The position numbers and the translations under genes were made by a program. 64,000 nucleotides of DNA. Source: an uncultured Lachnospiraceae bacterium. Its GTDB lineage: Bacteria > Bacillota > Clostridia > Lachnospirales > Lachnospiraceae. This document shows, one piece after another, positions 26,744 to 34,232 of the stretch; the stretch's first letter is position 1; each line of letters opens with the position of its first letter. The stretch lies in contig CAJTTI010000015.1 in assembly GCA_910579225.1 (NCBI GenBank), positions 15,322 through 79,321 on the forward strand, in the 5' to 3' direction. Below the pieces are notes generated by a model. The model made no database searches and had not been told where the DNA came from. It was given only the letters and a program-made list of their open reading frames with translations.

Positions 26744-27208
26744 TCACAGCTGTCTGAAAAAACATTCCCGCATAACTGCCGCTGCCACGAATGGTGATAA
26801 AGGCAGATTCTGCTTTCTCTGAACTTTCCCTGTGATCAGCAGACCGATACAGACAGCGCCAGCCAGTATCATTGTATCTGCAAATATCCGCAGGATACTT
26901 CCGTACCCAAGGTAACATCCGACCACTGCAAAAAGTTTCACATCTCCCGCTCCGATGCCTCCGCCTGTCACCAGATAACCGGTCAGACAGACACAGCCTC
27001 CCACAAAAAAGCCGGCAGCGGCACCTGGTAACGACCGGAATTCCATATATACGCCGTCCTCCACTGCAGCCAGGAGAATTCCCTCCAGCAACATGATCGT
27101 CAAGCTCCTGTTTGGTATCTTTCTTTCCATCCAGTCAGTCCATACTGCAGAAAACATTCCTGCAGACAGAAGCAGACAGCGGATCAGACCAAACAATCCT
27201 TCTAACAT
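26744..27208 (-). CDS. A24-family prepilin peptidase (TadV/CpaA-like)
   Basis: 154-residue membrane aspartyl protease of the short CpaA/TadV type, which cuts leader peptides of type IV or Flp-like pilins. The two catalytic aspartates are in VWTDWMERKIPN and in GGGIGAGDVKLFA (the GxGD motif). Five or so hydrophobic segments. The N-methylation domain of PilD is absent, as usual in this class. No pilin or pilus assembly gene is next to it. Instead it is the first gene of a phosphatase-kinase-surface protein operon. It may process an uncommon substrate encoded elsewhere; the small membrane protein at 23.9 kb does not show a clear prepilin cleavage site. Confidence 0.82.
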   Translation of the reverse strand: MLEGLFGLIRCLLLSAGMFSAVWTDWMERKIPNRSLTIMLLEGILLAAVEDGVYMEFRSLPGAAAGFFVGGCVCLTGYLVTGGGIGAGDVKLFAVVGCYLGYGSILRIFADTMILAGAVCIGLLITGKVQRKQNLPLSPFVAAAVMRECFFRQL

Positions 27209-27279
27209 ATTCTCCCATCCCTTATTCAGTTTTTACTGGAATCATTCAGGCGAATGCCTTTGATTTTTTGTATGATATG

Positions 27280-27308
27280 ATTATACTATATGTTTTGTGT
27301 AATTGCAA
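27280..27308 (-). promoter_or_regulatory. Sigma-A promoter of the kinase/phosphatase operon
   Basis: Minus strand TTGCAA (27303-27308), 17-nt spacer, TATAAT (27280-27285). About 65 nt of leader before the prepilin peptidase start. Confidence 0.8.
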
Positions 27309-27313
27309 CAAAT

Positions 27314-27345
27314 AAATGCCCGTAAAAAAGAAAAAACGGGCATTT
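27314..27345 (-). terminator. Terminator after the tryptophan ABC transporter operon
   Basis: Perfect 9-bp stem AAATGCCCG/CGGGCATTT with an A-rich loop (on +). A T-stretch lies on both sides, so it can act in both directions. It lies 12 nt past the ATP-binding gene. Confidence 0.75.
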
Positions 27346-27356
27346 TTGTCTATATT

Positions 27357-28160
27357 TTATTCCATGGACAGCAGAATCCGATCATTATCCAGCTCTTTCC
27401 CGGAGTTGGTGCGGAACTTGTCAAGAAGCTCTGAGACTGTCATATGTTCCCTCTCTTCTCCTTCCACATCCAGAACGATTCTCCCATCGTCCATCATCAA
27501 CGTCCGGTTCCCAAGTTCCAGAGCCTGATGCATATTATGAGTGACCATCAGGCAGGTGGTGTGATTTTTCCTGATGATCTTTTTGGTCAGTTCCAGAACT
27601 TTATCAGCCGTTCCAGGGTCCAAAGCCGCCGTATGTTCATCCAGCAGCAACAGCTGCGGTGGAACCATTGTGGCCATCAAAAGTGTCAGCGCCTGTCTCT
27701 GGCCTCCTGACAGAAGGCCCACCGGCTGCTTCATACGCTCTTCCAGACCCATCTCCAGCAAAGAAAGCTGATCATGAAAAAACTCCTTATCCTTTTTGGA
27801 AATGCGGCTGAACGGAACACTGCCTTCAGAGGCACGCAGATATGCCAACGCCAGGTTTTCTTCAATCGTCATATGGGGAGCCGTTCCTTTTAACGGATCC
27901 TGGAACAGACGTCCGATCACCTGACTTCTCTTATATTCTTTCACAAATGTAATATTTTTCCCGTTCAAAATGATGGAACCGTCATCCACATAGAAATTAC
28001 CGGCAATTGCATTTAACAAGGTGGATTTCCCGGCACCGTTCGAACCAATGACCGCTGCAAAATCCCCTGGCTTCAGATGCAGCGATACATCCTGAACCGC
28101 ACGTTTCTCGTTAACAGTTCCCGGATGAAACGTTTTTTTAATATGATCCAGTTGAAGCAT
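27357..28160 (-). CDS. trpZ: ABC transporter ATP-binding protein (TrpZ-like)
   Basis: 267-residue ATPase of the uptake system formed with the next two genes. Walker A GSNGAGKSTL, signature LLSGGQRQAL, Walker B LLLLDEHTAAL, switch histidine in MVTHNMH. The start at 28160 (MLQLDHIKKTF) follows AAGGGGG by 8 nt and begins one base after the permease stop; a longer frame upstream is not coding. The signature serine and Q-loop are intact. The TrpXYZ naming rests on the gene order (lipoprotein, permease, ATPase of the BPL/PF04392 type) plus the Trp T-box upstream. Confidence 0.85.
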   Translation of the reverse strand: MLQLDHIKKTFHPGTVNEKRAVQDVSLHLKPGDFAAVIGSNGAGKSTLLNAIAGNFYVDDGSIILNGKNITFVKEYKRSQVIGRLFQDPLKGTAPHMTIEENLALAYLRASEGSVPFSRISKKDKEFFHDQLSLLEMGLEERMKQPVGLLSGGQRQALTLLMATMVPPQLLLLDEHTAALDPGTADKVLELTKKIIRKNHTTCLMVTHNMHQALELGNRTLMMDDGRIVLDVEGEEREHMTVSELLDKFRTNSGKELDNDRILLSME

Positions 28161-28161
28161 T

Positions 28162-29070
28162 CTAACGGCCCCCTTTCTGTACGGAACCCATCTTCCGCCT
28201 CTGGAAAGAGGTCCATTCTTTGAGAGTGGGCGATGCAATGGCCAATGCCACCACAATCGCAGTAACCAGCTTCAGACATTCTATAGGAACAATGGCAGTC
28301 TTCAGTATCATTGCATATAAGAACCGATAGATCATGCTTCCTCCTATGGCAGCAATTACATTGCGTCCGACGGAACGTCTGCCGCATACGGTTTCGCCAA
28401 TGATCAGACAAGCCAGGCCAATAACAACGATTCCTGTTCCGCTGTTGATATCTGCAGATTTCTGATACTGCCCCACAACCGCCCCCGACAGAGCAGTCAG
28501 TCCGTTGGCCACACACAAACCAACAGAAATCGTAAATACCGGATTAATCGAAGACGCTCTTACCATATCTTTATTATCGCCTGTGGCACGAATGCTCAGT
28601 CCCAGTCTGGTTCCAAGGAACAGCACAAGGAGAACTCCCGCCAGAATCGTAATTCCTGCCGCCAGGAGCAGCTTATACCAGCTGCCGCCAATCCCTGTAT
28701 CGCGCAGCATAGTAAATAAAGTCTCCTGTTTCAAAAGACTCACGTTGGAACTCCAGCCCATGACCATCAGATTAACCGTATAGAGACCAGTGTTGGTAAC
28801 GATGCCTGCCAGTATAGAAGGCACACCCAGACGCGTCTGGAGAAATGCCGTCACAAAACCGGCGCATGCGCCGGCAGCCACCGCTGCCAAAATTGCAAGA
28901 AACGGATGTCCGGATGCCGCTACCGTAACAGATACTGCCGCTCCCAGCACAAAACTGCTGTCGGTGGTCAGATCTGCAATGTCCAGAACCCGATAGCTGA
29001 GAAAAAGTGCCAGCGCCACCAGTGCATACATAAATCCAAGCTCCAGCGCTGTCTGGATCACATAGAACAT
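28162..29070 (-). CDS. trpY: ABC transporter permease (TrpY-like)
   Basis: 302-residue membrane protein with eight or so hydrophobic segments, in the branched-chain amino acid permease (LivH) fold used by TrpXYZ-like systems. Recognisable stretches: ALFLSYRVLDIADLTTDSSFVLGAAVS at the N-terminus (rather like LivH), and RASSINPVFTISVGLCVANGL. The start ATG at 29070 is placed 9 nt after AAAGGAA; an ATG three codons earlier abuts that site. It lies 1 bp upstream of the ATPase gene. Confidence 0.86.
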   Translation of the reverse strand: MFYVIQTALELGFMYALVALALFLSYRVLDIADLTTDSSFVLGAAVSVTVAASGHPFLAILAAVAAGACAGFVTAFLQTRLGVPSILAGIVTNTGLYTVNLMVMGWSSNVSLLKQETLFTMLRDTGIGGSWYKLLLAAGITILAGVLLVLFLGTRLGLSIRATGDNKDMVRASSINPVFTISVGLCVANGLTALSGAVVGQYQKSADINSGTGIVVIGLACLIIGETVCGRRSVGRNVIAAIGGSMIYRFLYAMILKTAIVPIECLKLVTAIVVALAIASPTLKEWTSFQRRKMGSVQKGGR

Positions 29071-29130
29071 AATAATCATTTCCTTTCGTAAGCTTCACCG
29101 TCTCTGCGGCATCCGCTGTATTCCTGATGA

Positions 29131-30207
29131 TCAATCCTCGGTTGTAGAAACTTCCACAATTTCACCCATATCTGAAAATACAGAATAATCTGCTCCCAGC
29201 ATCTGCGCCGTCTCCGTATTCACCGTAATAATACCGCCATCCATCAGATAATAGTCTTCCAGGGCTCCCATTCCTTCCGTCAGCGCCCGGTAAGCAAGAT
29301 CTGCCGTCGCATGGCCAAGTTCTGTATAATTCACTCCGCAGGTGGCAAACGCGCCGTTGCGGACAAAAGAATCTGCACCTGTGTAATGCGGAATTCCTGC
29401 TTCCGCCAGCTCTTCATAGATTGCCAGCTCTGCCGACATGATCACATTGTCCGTAGGCGTGAAGATCGCATCCACCTGCTCTCCAACCAGCGCGCTGGCA
29501 GCCGCAATCACTTCATCATTGGTATTTGCAGTTTTCTCTACAAACTCAATACCTCTTCCTTCCAGATAGGATTTTGCCTCGGCAATGGGCGTTTTGGAGT
29601 TATCCTCAGACAGGGAATATAAAAGTCCCACTTTTTGCACATCCGGATTCTGCGCCAGCATCATATCCAGAATAAAATCTGTATTTAGTGCATCGGAAGT
29701 ACCAGTTACATAATCAATGCCCGTCATATCCGCTTCCTTCGGGTCTGAAATTGCCGCGTATACCACCGGCGTCTTTGTCTCCTCCGCACAGGTAGCCATC
29801 ACCTGTGCCGCCAGCGTCGCGATAGGAATGATTGCATCCGCACCATCTGACATTGCCTGGGTTCCGATCTGCATCAATGTAGACTGCTCTCCCTGTCCGG
29901 AAACAACTTCGTATTCAATAGATACGCCGCTGTCTGCTGAAATCTGATCCAGTTCCTCACAGATCGCATCTGCAATCTCATCAAGAGACGCATGATCCAT
30001 CTGCTTTACCACCACAATATTATAAGAATCGTTCGCTGTATTTTCTGCATCTGAAGGTTTTGTGTTTTCTTCCGTTGCACTGTTCTCTGTCGCATCCTGC
30101 GGCATATTTTCTGCAGGAGCATCATTGTTCTTCGTCCCTCCGCATCCTACGGTCATTGCCGCTGTCATCGCCGTTGTCAACAATACACTTACAAGTCTTC
30201 TTTTCAT
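29131..30207 (-). CDS. trpX: ABC transporter substrate-binding lipoprotein (TrpX-like)
   Basis: 358 residues, PF04392 (ABC_sub_bind) type. Signal peptide with a lipobox-like end (AMTVGC, where Cys 22 would be lipid-anchored), then a low-complexity Asn/Glu/Thr linker, then the two-lobed binding fold. Motifs: SYNIVVVKQMDHASLDEIADAI, IATLAAQ, VVYAAISDPKEADMTG, and DAIFTPTDNVIMSA. First gene of the operon, directly downstream of the T-box. A tryptophan (or other aromatic) ligand is inferred from the TGG specifier; the pocket itself cannot be judged from sequence. Confidence 0.85.
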   Translation of the reverse strand: MKRRLVSVLLTTAMTAAMTVGCGGTKNNDAPAENMPQDATENSATEENTKPSDAENTANDSYNIVVVKQMDHASLDEIADAICEELDQISADSGVSIEYEVVSGQGEQSTLMQIGTQAMSDGADAIIPIATLAAQVMATCAEETKTPVVYAAISDPKEADMTGIDYVTGTSDALNTDFILDMMLAQNPDVQKVGLLYSLSEDNSKTPIAEAKSYLEGRGIEFVEKTANTNDEVIAAASALVGEQVDAIFTPTDNVIMSAELAIYEELAEAGIPHYTGADSFVRNGAFATCGVNYTELGHATADLAYRALTEGMGALEDYYLMDGGIITVNTETAQMLGADYSVFSDMGEIVEVSTTED

Positions 30208-30329
30208 CTCTTTGCCTCCAATATTTTAGACTGCTTACTGAATAAAACCCGGACAGGGAAAATCTCTTTTCGCCCACCCGACGCGCCGGAACATACGCTA
30301 CGAAGTCTTTATTTCCCTCTTACGCCCCA

Positions 30330-30614
30330 TGCGCATAAAAATAAACCGTCCCAAGCCCTCGCTTGAGACGGTTATAACCTTGTTATAATCGCGGTACCAC
30401 TCAAATTGACATAACGCCCACTTTCTATGTACTATCATACATCCCTCATTGATAACGGGTTTGGTTCCCGGCAGCTCCTACTCTTCACATTTCGGACCGC
30501 CCTCAAAAGTCCATTCGGCTATCCCGTCCATGCTGCAATCCCACCGCCTGCAGCTCTCTGTAACTTTCTGGTGAAAGCCTACTCTTCTTTCTCATCGGTT
30601 TCTCCTATTTCTGT
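30330..30614 (-). promoter_or_regulatory. T-box riboswitch leader, tryptophan specifier (TGG)
   Basis: On the minus strand the leader shows a full T-box layout. The Stem I AGTA/GA motif lies in GAGAAAGAAGAGTA, the apical AGAGAGC element comes next, and the specifier side GAA-TGG-A has TGG at 30511-30513. A stem II block (GGCGGTCC...GGAGCTGCC) follows, then a CCGGG...CCCG stem III and the T-box GTGGTACCGCG at 30390-30400. A terminator hairpin (30344-30373) ends in a T-run at 30333-30343. The position of the specifier next to GAA and before the ACTTTTGAG block is typical. Uncharged tRNA-Trp would stabilise the antiterminator and turn on the trpXYZ-like operon. Confidence 0.88.
30344..30373 (-). 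terminator. T-box-controlled terminator
   Basis: 13-bp stem with one mismatch (AACCGTCCCAAGC against GCTTGAGACGGTT, 4-nt loop) followed on the minus strand by TTTATTTTTAT. It competes with the antiterminator that includes the T-box sequence at 30390-30400. Confidence 0.85.
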
Positions 30615-30619
30615 AAAAT

Positions 30620-30648
30620 ATTCTATGTTATTTCTCTGGAATTGTCAA
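30620..30648 (-). promoter_or_regulatory. Promoter of the T-box/tryptophan transporter operon
   Basis: Minus strand TTGACA (30643-30648), 17-nt spacer, TAGAAT (30620-30625). The TGA inside TTGACA is the stop codon of the CBS gene just upstream, so the promoter and the end of that gene share bases. Confidence 0.85.
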
Positions 30649-31088
30649 TCCCCTTTTTGAAAAATACCGTCCTCCTGATTCTGCTTTTCCACATATCGTT
30701 CATAGCAAAAACGGATGATATCTTTTCTTGTGACAATTCCAATAAATATATTGTTATCATCAATCACCGGAACAAAATTCTGGTTCATGGCCATCCGAAC
30801 CAAATCTTCCATGGTTGCTCCAATCGAAACCGGCTGAATATCCACTTTCCGTTCCACTGACAGAATCGACACATTCTCCGCAGACCGGAGGTTCATATCA
30901 TACCGCTTCTTCAAAACCCGCAGAATATCCCCTTCCGTTATTGTTCCAATATAGTGCCCTTCCCGGTCGATCAGGGGAATCGCCGTATAACCGCTGCGTT
31001 CCAGTTTTTCCACCCCCTGGCGCAGGGTCCAGTCATCATGCAGATGCGCAACCTCACTCTTTGGTGTCAAAAAAAATAATACGTTCAT
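30645..31088 (-). CDS. CBS-domain protein
   Basis: 147-residue cytosolic protein of two tandem CBS domains (about 5-60 and 75-135), a unit that typically binds adenine nucleotides. Visible pattern: ...GYTAIPLIDREGHYIGTITEGDILR and ...NFVPVIDDNNIFIGIVTRKDIIR, the two copies ending alike. The start MNVLFFLTPKSEV at 31088 follows GGAGGATAAG. C-terminus is short and charged (YVEKQNQEDGIFQKGD). Downstream of cls in the rluF-ligA-mscS-larB-cls run. Ligand and target unknown. Confidence 0.85.
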   Translation of the reverse strand: MNVLFFLTPKSEVAHLHDDWTLRQGVEKLERSGYTAIPLIDREGHYIGTITEGDILRVLKKRYDMNLRSAENVSILSVERKVDIQPVSIGATMEDLVRMAMNQNFVPVIDDNNIFIGIVTRKDIIRFCYERYVEKQNQEDGIFQKGD

Positions 31089-31112
31089 CTTATCCTCCAT
31101 GATCCATGATGC

Positions 31113-32645
31113 CTACATCAGAGGCGCCAGTACTCTTAATACCGAAGTAATCATGTTTCCAACCACTCCCTGTCTGCAGTCTCCGATGCTGACCTGATGG
31201 CATTTAGGAAAACATTCTTCCATATCTTTCTTTACATCCAGAACCGCCCGGCAGCCATACAATAACGTTCCACATTCAAAATGCAGATACAGGCTGCGAA
31301 AATCCATGTTGATTGTCCCCACAGTGGCAATCCGGTCATCACATACATAAGACTTGGCATGGACGAATCCCGGCGTATATTCGTAGATCTGAACACCTGC
31401 CTTCAAGAGGGGAGGGTAATAGGATTTCGCCATAAAAAACACCATCGGCTTATCCGGAATCCCAGGCATTAGGATGCGGACATCCACGCCCCGTTTTGCC
31501 GCCAGGCAAAGTGCATTCTCCATCTCATCGCTGATCAGCAGGTAGGGTGTTGCAATATATACATAGTCCTTCGCCTGATTCAGAATATTAATATAGACAT
31601 TCTCTCCCAGCGATTCATTGTCCAGTGGCGTATCTGCATAAGGCGCCACATATCCGTCACTCTCAAACGCTTCTTCGTGCCATCTGTGTGGGCGGAAGAC
31701 ATAGTAATCCAGATCCGGTGTACGAAATGCATTCCAGATCTCTAGGAACATCAAAGTAAAATTAAATACTGCGTCCCCCTGCAGGCGAACTCCTGTATCT
31801 TTCCAGTGCCCGAATCGGAGCTTTCTGTTAATGTACTCATCTGCCAGATTGATACCGCCATTATATGCCGTATGTCCGTCAATTACCATGATCTTTCTGT
31901 GGTCCCGATTATTCATGACCAGGGAAAATACCGGTATAAACCGGTTGAAGGCAAGGCATTTGATCCCTTTCTTCTCCATCATATCCGCATAGTGAAACGG
32001 CAGAAGCGATACACATCCCACGTCGTCGTATATTAACCGGACATCAACCCCTTCTTTCACCTTCTGTTCCAGAATCTCCAGGATCCAGTCCCACATCAAT
32101 CCTTCCTGAATGATAAAATACTCCAGAAAGATATAGTGTTCTGCCTTTTTCAGATCTTCCAGCATAGAAGCAAACATCTCTTCCCCGGTGGGAAAATAAA
32201 TAACCCCGGTATTTTTCCAAACCGGATAAGGTCCGGATTCCCCGATATAGTATACATTTCCCGCCACTGCCGGATCCTGAGCCTGAATTTCCTTCAGAAT
32301 CCACTGATTTTGGGCCATGGCATCTTTCATCTCTGTTTTCACAGCTGCCATTTTCACCGCCAGGCGCTTTCCCGGCTTCTTATTGCCTACCAATAAATAA
32401 AGTACGCCTCCAAACAGCGGAACTCCCATCACCAGAATAATCCATGCGATCTTATAGGCAGAATTTTCGTCCTTCCGGATCAGGTACAAAAGAATCCCTA
32501 TGCTGAGTAACCGAAAGAACGAATTGATGAATACAGAATAACTGGTCAGCCTGCCCATGAAAAGTATCCACCACAGAATCTGCAGCAAAATGGCAAATCC
32601 AACCACCACCAGACGGCTTTTCAGAACCTTACCTATTTTTTTCAT
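31113..32645 (-). CDS. cls: Cardiolipin synthase
   Basis: Makes cardiolipin from two phosphatidylglycerols at the membrane. 510 residues: an N-terminal pair of membrane segments (VVVGFAILLQILWWILFMG and LLSIGILLYLI), a PLDc_N region, then two phospholipase D motifs, HRKIMVIDGHTAYNGG and HAKSYVCDDRIATVGTINMD. Both HKD catalytic sets are intact. The start overlaps the end of larB by 17 bp, so the two are coupled. It complements pgsA at 16.7 kb, which makes its substrate precursor. Confidence 0.93.
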   Translation of the reverse strand: MKKIGKVLKSRLVVVGFAILLQILWWILFMGRLTSYSVFINSFFRLLSIGILLYLIRKDENSAYKIAWIILVMGVPLFGGVLYLLVGNKKPGKRLAVKMAAVKTEMKDAMAQNQWILKEIQAQDPAVAGNVYYIGESGPYPVWKNTGVIYFPTGEEMFASMLEDLKKAEHYIFLEYFIIQEGLMWDWILEILEQKVKEGVDVRLIYDDVGCVSLLPFHYADMMEKKGIKCLAFNRFIPVFSLVMNNRDHRKIMVIDGHTAYNGGINLADEYINRKLRFGHWKDTGVRLQGDAVFNFTLMFLEIWNAFRTPDLDYYVFRPHRWHEEAFESDGYVAPYADTPLDNESLGENVYINILNQAKDYVYIATPYLLISDEMENALCLAAKRGVDVRILMPGIPDKPMVFFMAKSYYPPLLKAGVQIYEYTPGFVHAKSYVCDDRIATVGTINMDFRSLYLHFECGTLLYGCRAVLDVKKDMEECFPKCHQVSIGDCRQGVVGNMITSVLRVLAPLM

Positions 32646-33390
32646 ATCCTCTCACCGCCAGTCTGTTGATCTGTGTTGCCACATATCCGGCTCCATACCC
32701 GTTGTCGATATTTACTACTGTAATACCGTTGGCACAGGAATTAATCATGGTTAAAAGCGCAGACAATCCGCCGAAGCTGGCCCCATAACCCACACTGGTC
32801 GGGACTGCAATCACCGGTACATCCACAAGGCCGGCCACCACGCCTGGAAGCGCGCCTTCCATCCCTGCCACTGCTATGACACAGGTCACGTGTTCGAATA
32901 CATCCAGATTCCGAAGAAGCCTGTGAATGCCGGCTACCCCAACATCAAACAATCTTGTTACCCTGGTCCCGAAGAATTCCGCCACACCTGCAGCCTCCTC
33001 AGCTACCGGAATATCCGCTGTCCCTCCGGTACAGACTACAATCTTTCCGATGGACTCCGGCCTTCTAAACTCCGCCTTCAGCAGTCCGGACACCGGTTCA
33101 TAAGTAAATACAGGAACCGCTTTTATCACCGCCTCTGCCTGCCCGGCGGAAGCCCTGGTGCCGAGTACGTTGATCCGCTCTCCCGCCATTCGCCTGCAGA
33201 TCCCAACCAGATGTTCAGTCTCTTTTCCCTGGCAGTAAATGACTTCTTCAAAACCCTGGCGGACATTTCTGTGGTGGTCAATCTTCGCATAACCAAGATC
33301 TTCATAAGGAAGTTTTTTGAGAAGTTCCTCTGCTTCCCCGACCTCCATCTCTCCGGATTTTACTCCGGACAAAATTGCACTTACATCCAT
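32629..33390 (-). CDS. larB: Nickel pincer cofactor biosynthesis protein LarB
   Basis: 253 residues. LarB carboxylates nicotinic acid adenine dinucleotide in the first step of the nickel-pincer nucleotide cofactor of lactate racemase. The PurE-like C-domain is clear: VCTGGTADIPVAEEAAG, LFDVGVAGIHR, VAGMEGALPGVVAGL and VPVIAVPTSVGYGASFGG. The start MDVSAILSGVKSG at 33390 follows AAAGGAG; a TTG 24 nt upstream is less likely. larC, larE and larA are not adjacent in this window, so the rest of the pathway would have to be encoded elsewhere. Between mscS (20 bp gap) and cls (17-bp overlap). Confidence 0.9.
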   Translation of the reverse strand: MDVSAILSGVKSGEMEVGEAEELLKKLPYEDLGYAKIDHHRNVRQGFEEVIYCQGKETEHLVGICRRMAGERINVLGTRASAGQAEAVIKAVPVFTYEPVSGLLKAEFRRPESIGKIVVCTGGTADIPVAEEAAGVAEFFGTRVTRLFDVGVAGIHRLLRNLDVFEHVTCVIAVAGMEGALPGVVAGLVDVPVIAVPTSVGYGASFGGLSALLTMINSCANGITVVNIDNGYGAGYVATQINRLAVRGYEKNR

Positions 33391-33410
33391 CGTCCCTGCT
33401 CCTTTCCCTG

Positions 33411-34232
33411 TCAATTCACTTTCTGTTCGCTTTCCATATGCACAGTCATCTGAGGGAACGGAATCTCAATTCCTTCTTCATTCAGCCTGTCATGTACTTT
33501 CTCCAGTACTCTCCATTTCACTTCCCAGTAATCTTCCGTCTTTACCCAGGGACGAATCAATACGGTAATCCCGCTGTCACCCAAATCGTTAACGGCAACC
33601 ACACAGGAAGGATCCGTCAATATTTTTTCATCATGATCCAGAATATCTTCTATAATCTGCCTGGTTCGTTTCAGATCGGAATTATACGCAACGTCCACAC
33701 TCATATCCACTCTTCTGGTCTCATTGGCAGAATAATTCGTAATATTGCTGTTGGACAGAGTCCCATTGGGAAGGACCACATTCCGATTATCCGCCGAATG
33801 CAACGTAGTTGCAAAAAGAGAGATTTCTGCTACAGTTCCTTCACAGCCGCAGGCACTGATATAGTCTCCTACCACAAAAGGCTTCAGCATCAGGATCAAA
33901 ACTCCTCCTGCAAAATTTGCCAGGCTGCCCTGGATTGACAGCCCGATCGCCACCCCTGCAGAACCAAGCAGTGTAATAAGGGATGTGGTTTGTATACCAA
34001 ACCGGGCCATAAGCGCCAGAATTAACACTGCATATGCTGCAAATTTCACAAGTGCATCCAAAAACTGTACCACGCCGGTATCCACGTTAGAACGCTCCAG
34101 GGCGCCCCGCAGCAGTTTTCTCAAAAACTGAATCAGCTTTAATCCGATAAACAAGAATGCAAGAGACCAGATCAGAGACATACCAGACTCCAGAATCTTC
34201 GGTAAAAGCTGTTCCAGAACATCAAATTCCAT
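33411..34232 (-). CDS. mscS: Small-conductance mechanosensitive channel (MscS family)
   Basis: 273 residues, the compact MscS type. Three N-terminal membrane segments; the pore helix is LITLLGSAGVAIGLSIQGSLANFAGG (about 85-112), followed by the beta domain with PFVVGDYISACGCEGTVAEISLFAT. The Gly/Ala spacing of TM3 is retained. It acts as a pressure-release valve during osmotic downshock. The ATG overlaps the end of ligA by 11 bp (ribosome site GGAAGGAG). Confidence 0.92.
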   Translation of the reverse strand: MEFDVLEQLLPKILESGMSLIWSLAFLFIGLKLIQFLRKLLRGALERSNVDTGVVQFLDALVKFAAYAVLILALMARFGIQTTSLITLLGSAGVAIGLSIQGSLANFAGGVLILMLKPFVVGDYISACGCEGTVAEISLFATTLHSADNRNVVLPNGTLSNSNITNYSANETRRVDMSVDVAYNSDLKRTRQIIEDILDHDEKILTDPSCVVAVNDLGDSGITVLIRPWVKTEDYWEVKWRVLEKVHDRLNEEGIEIPFPQMTVHMESEQKVN

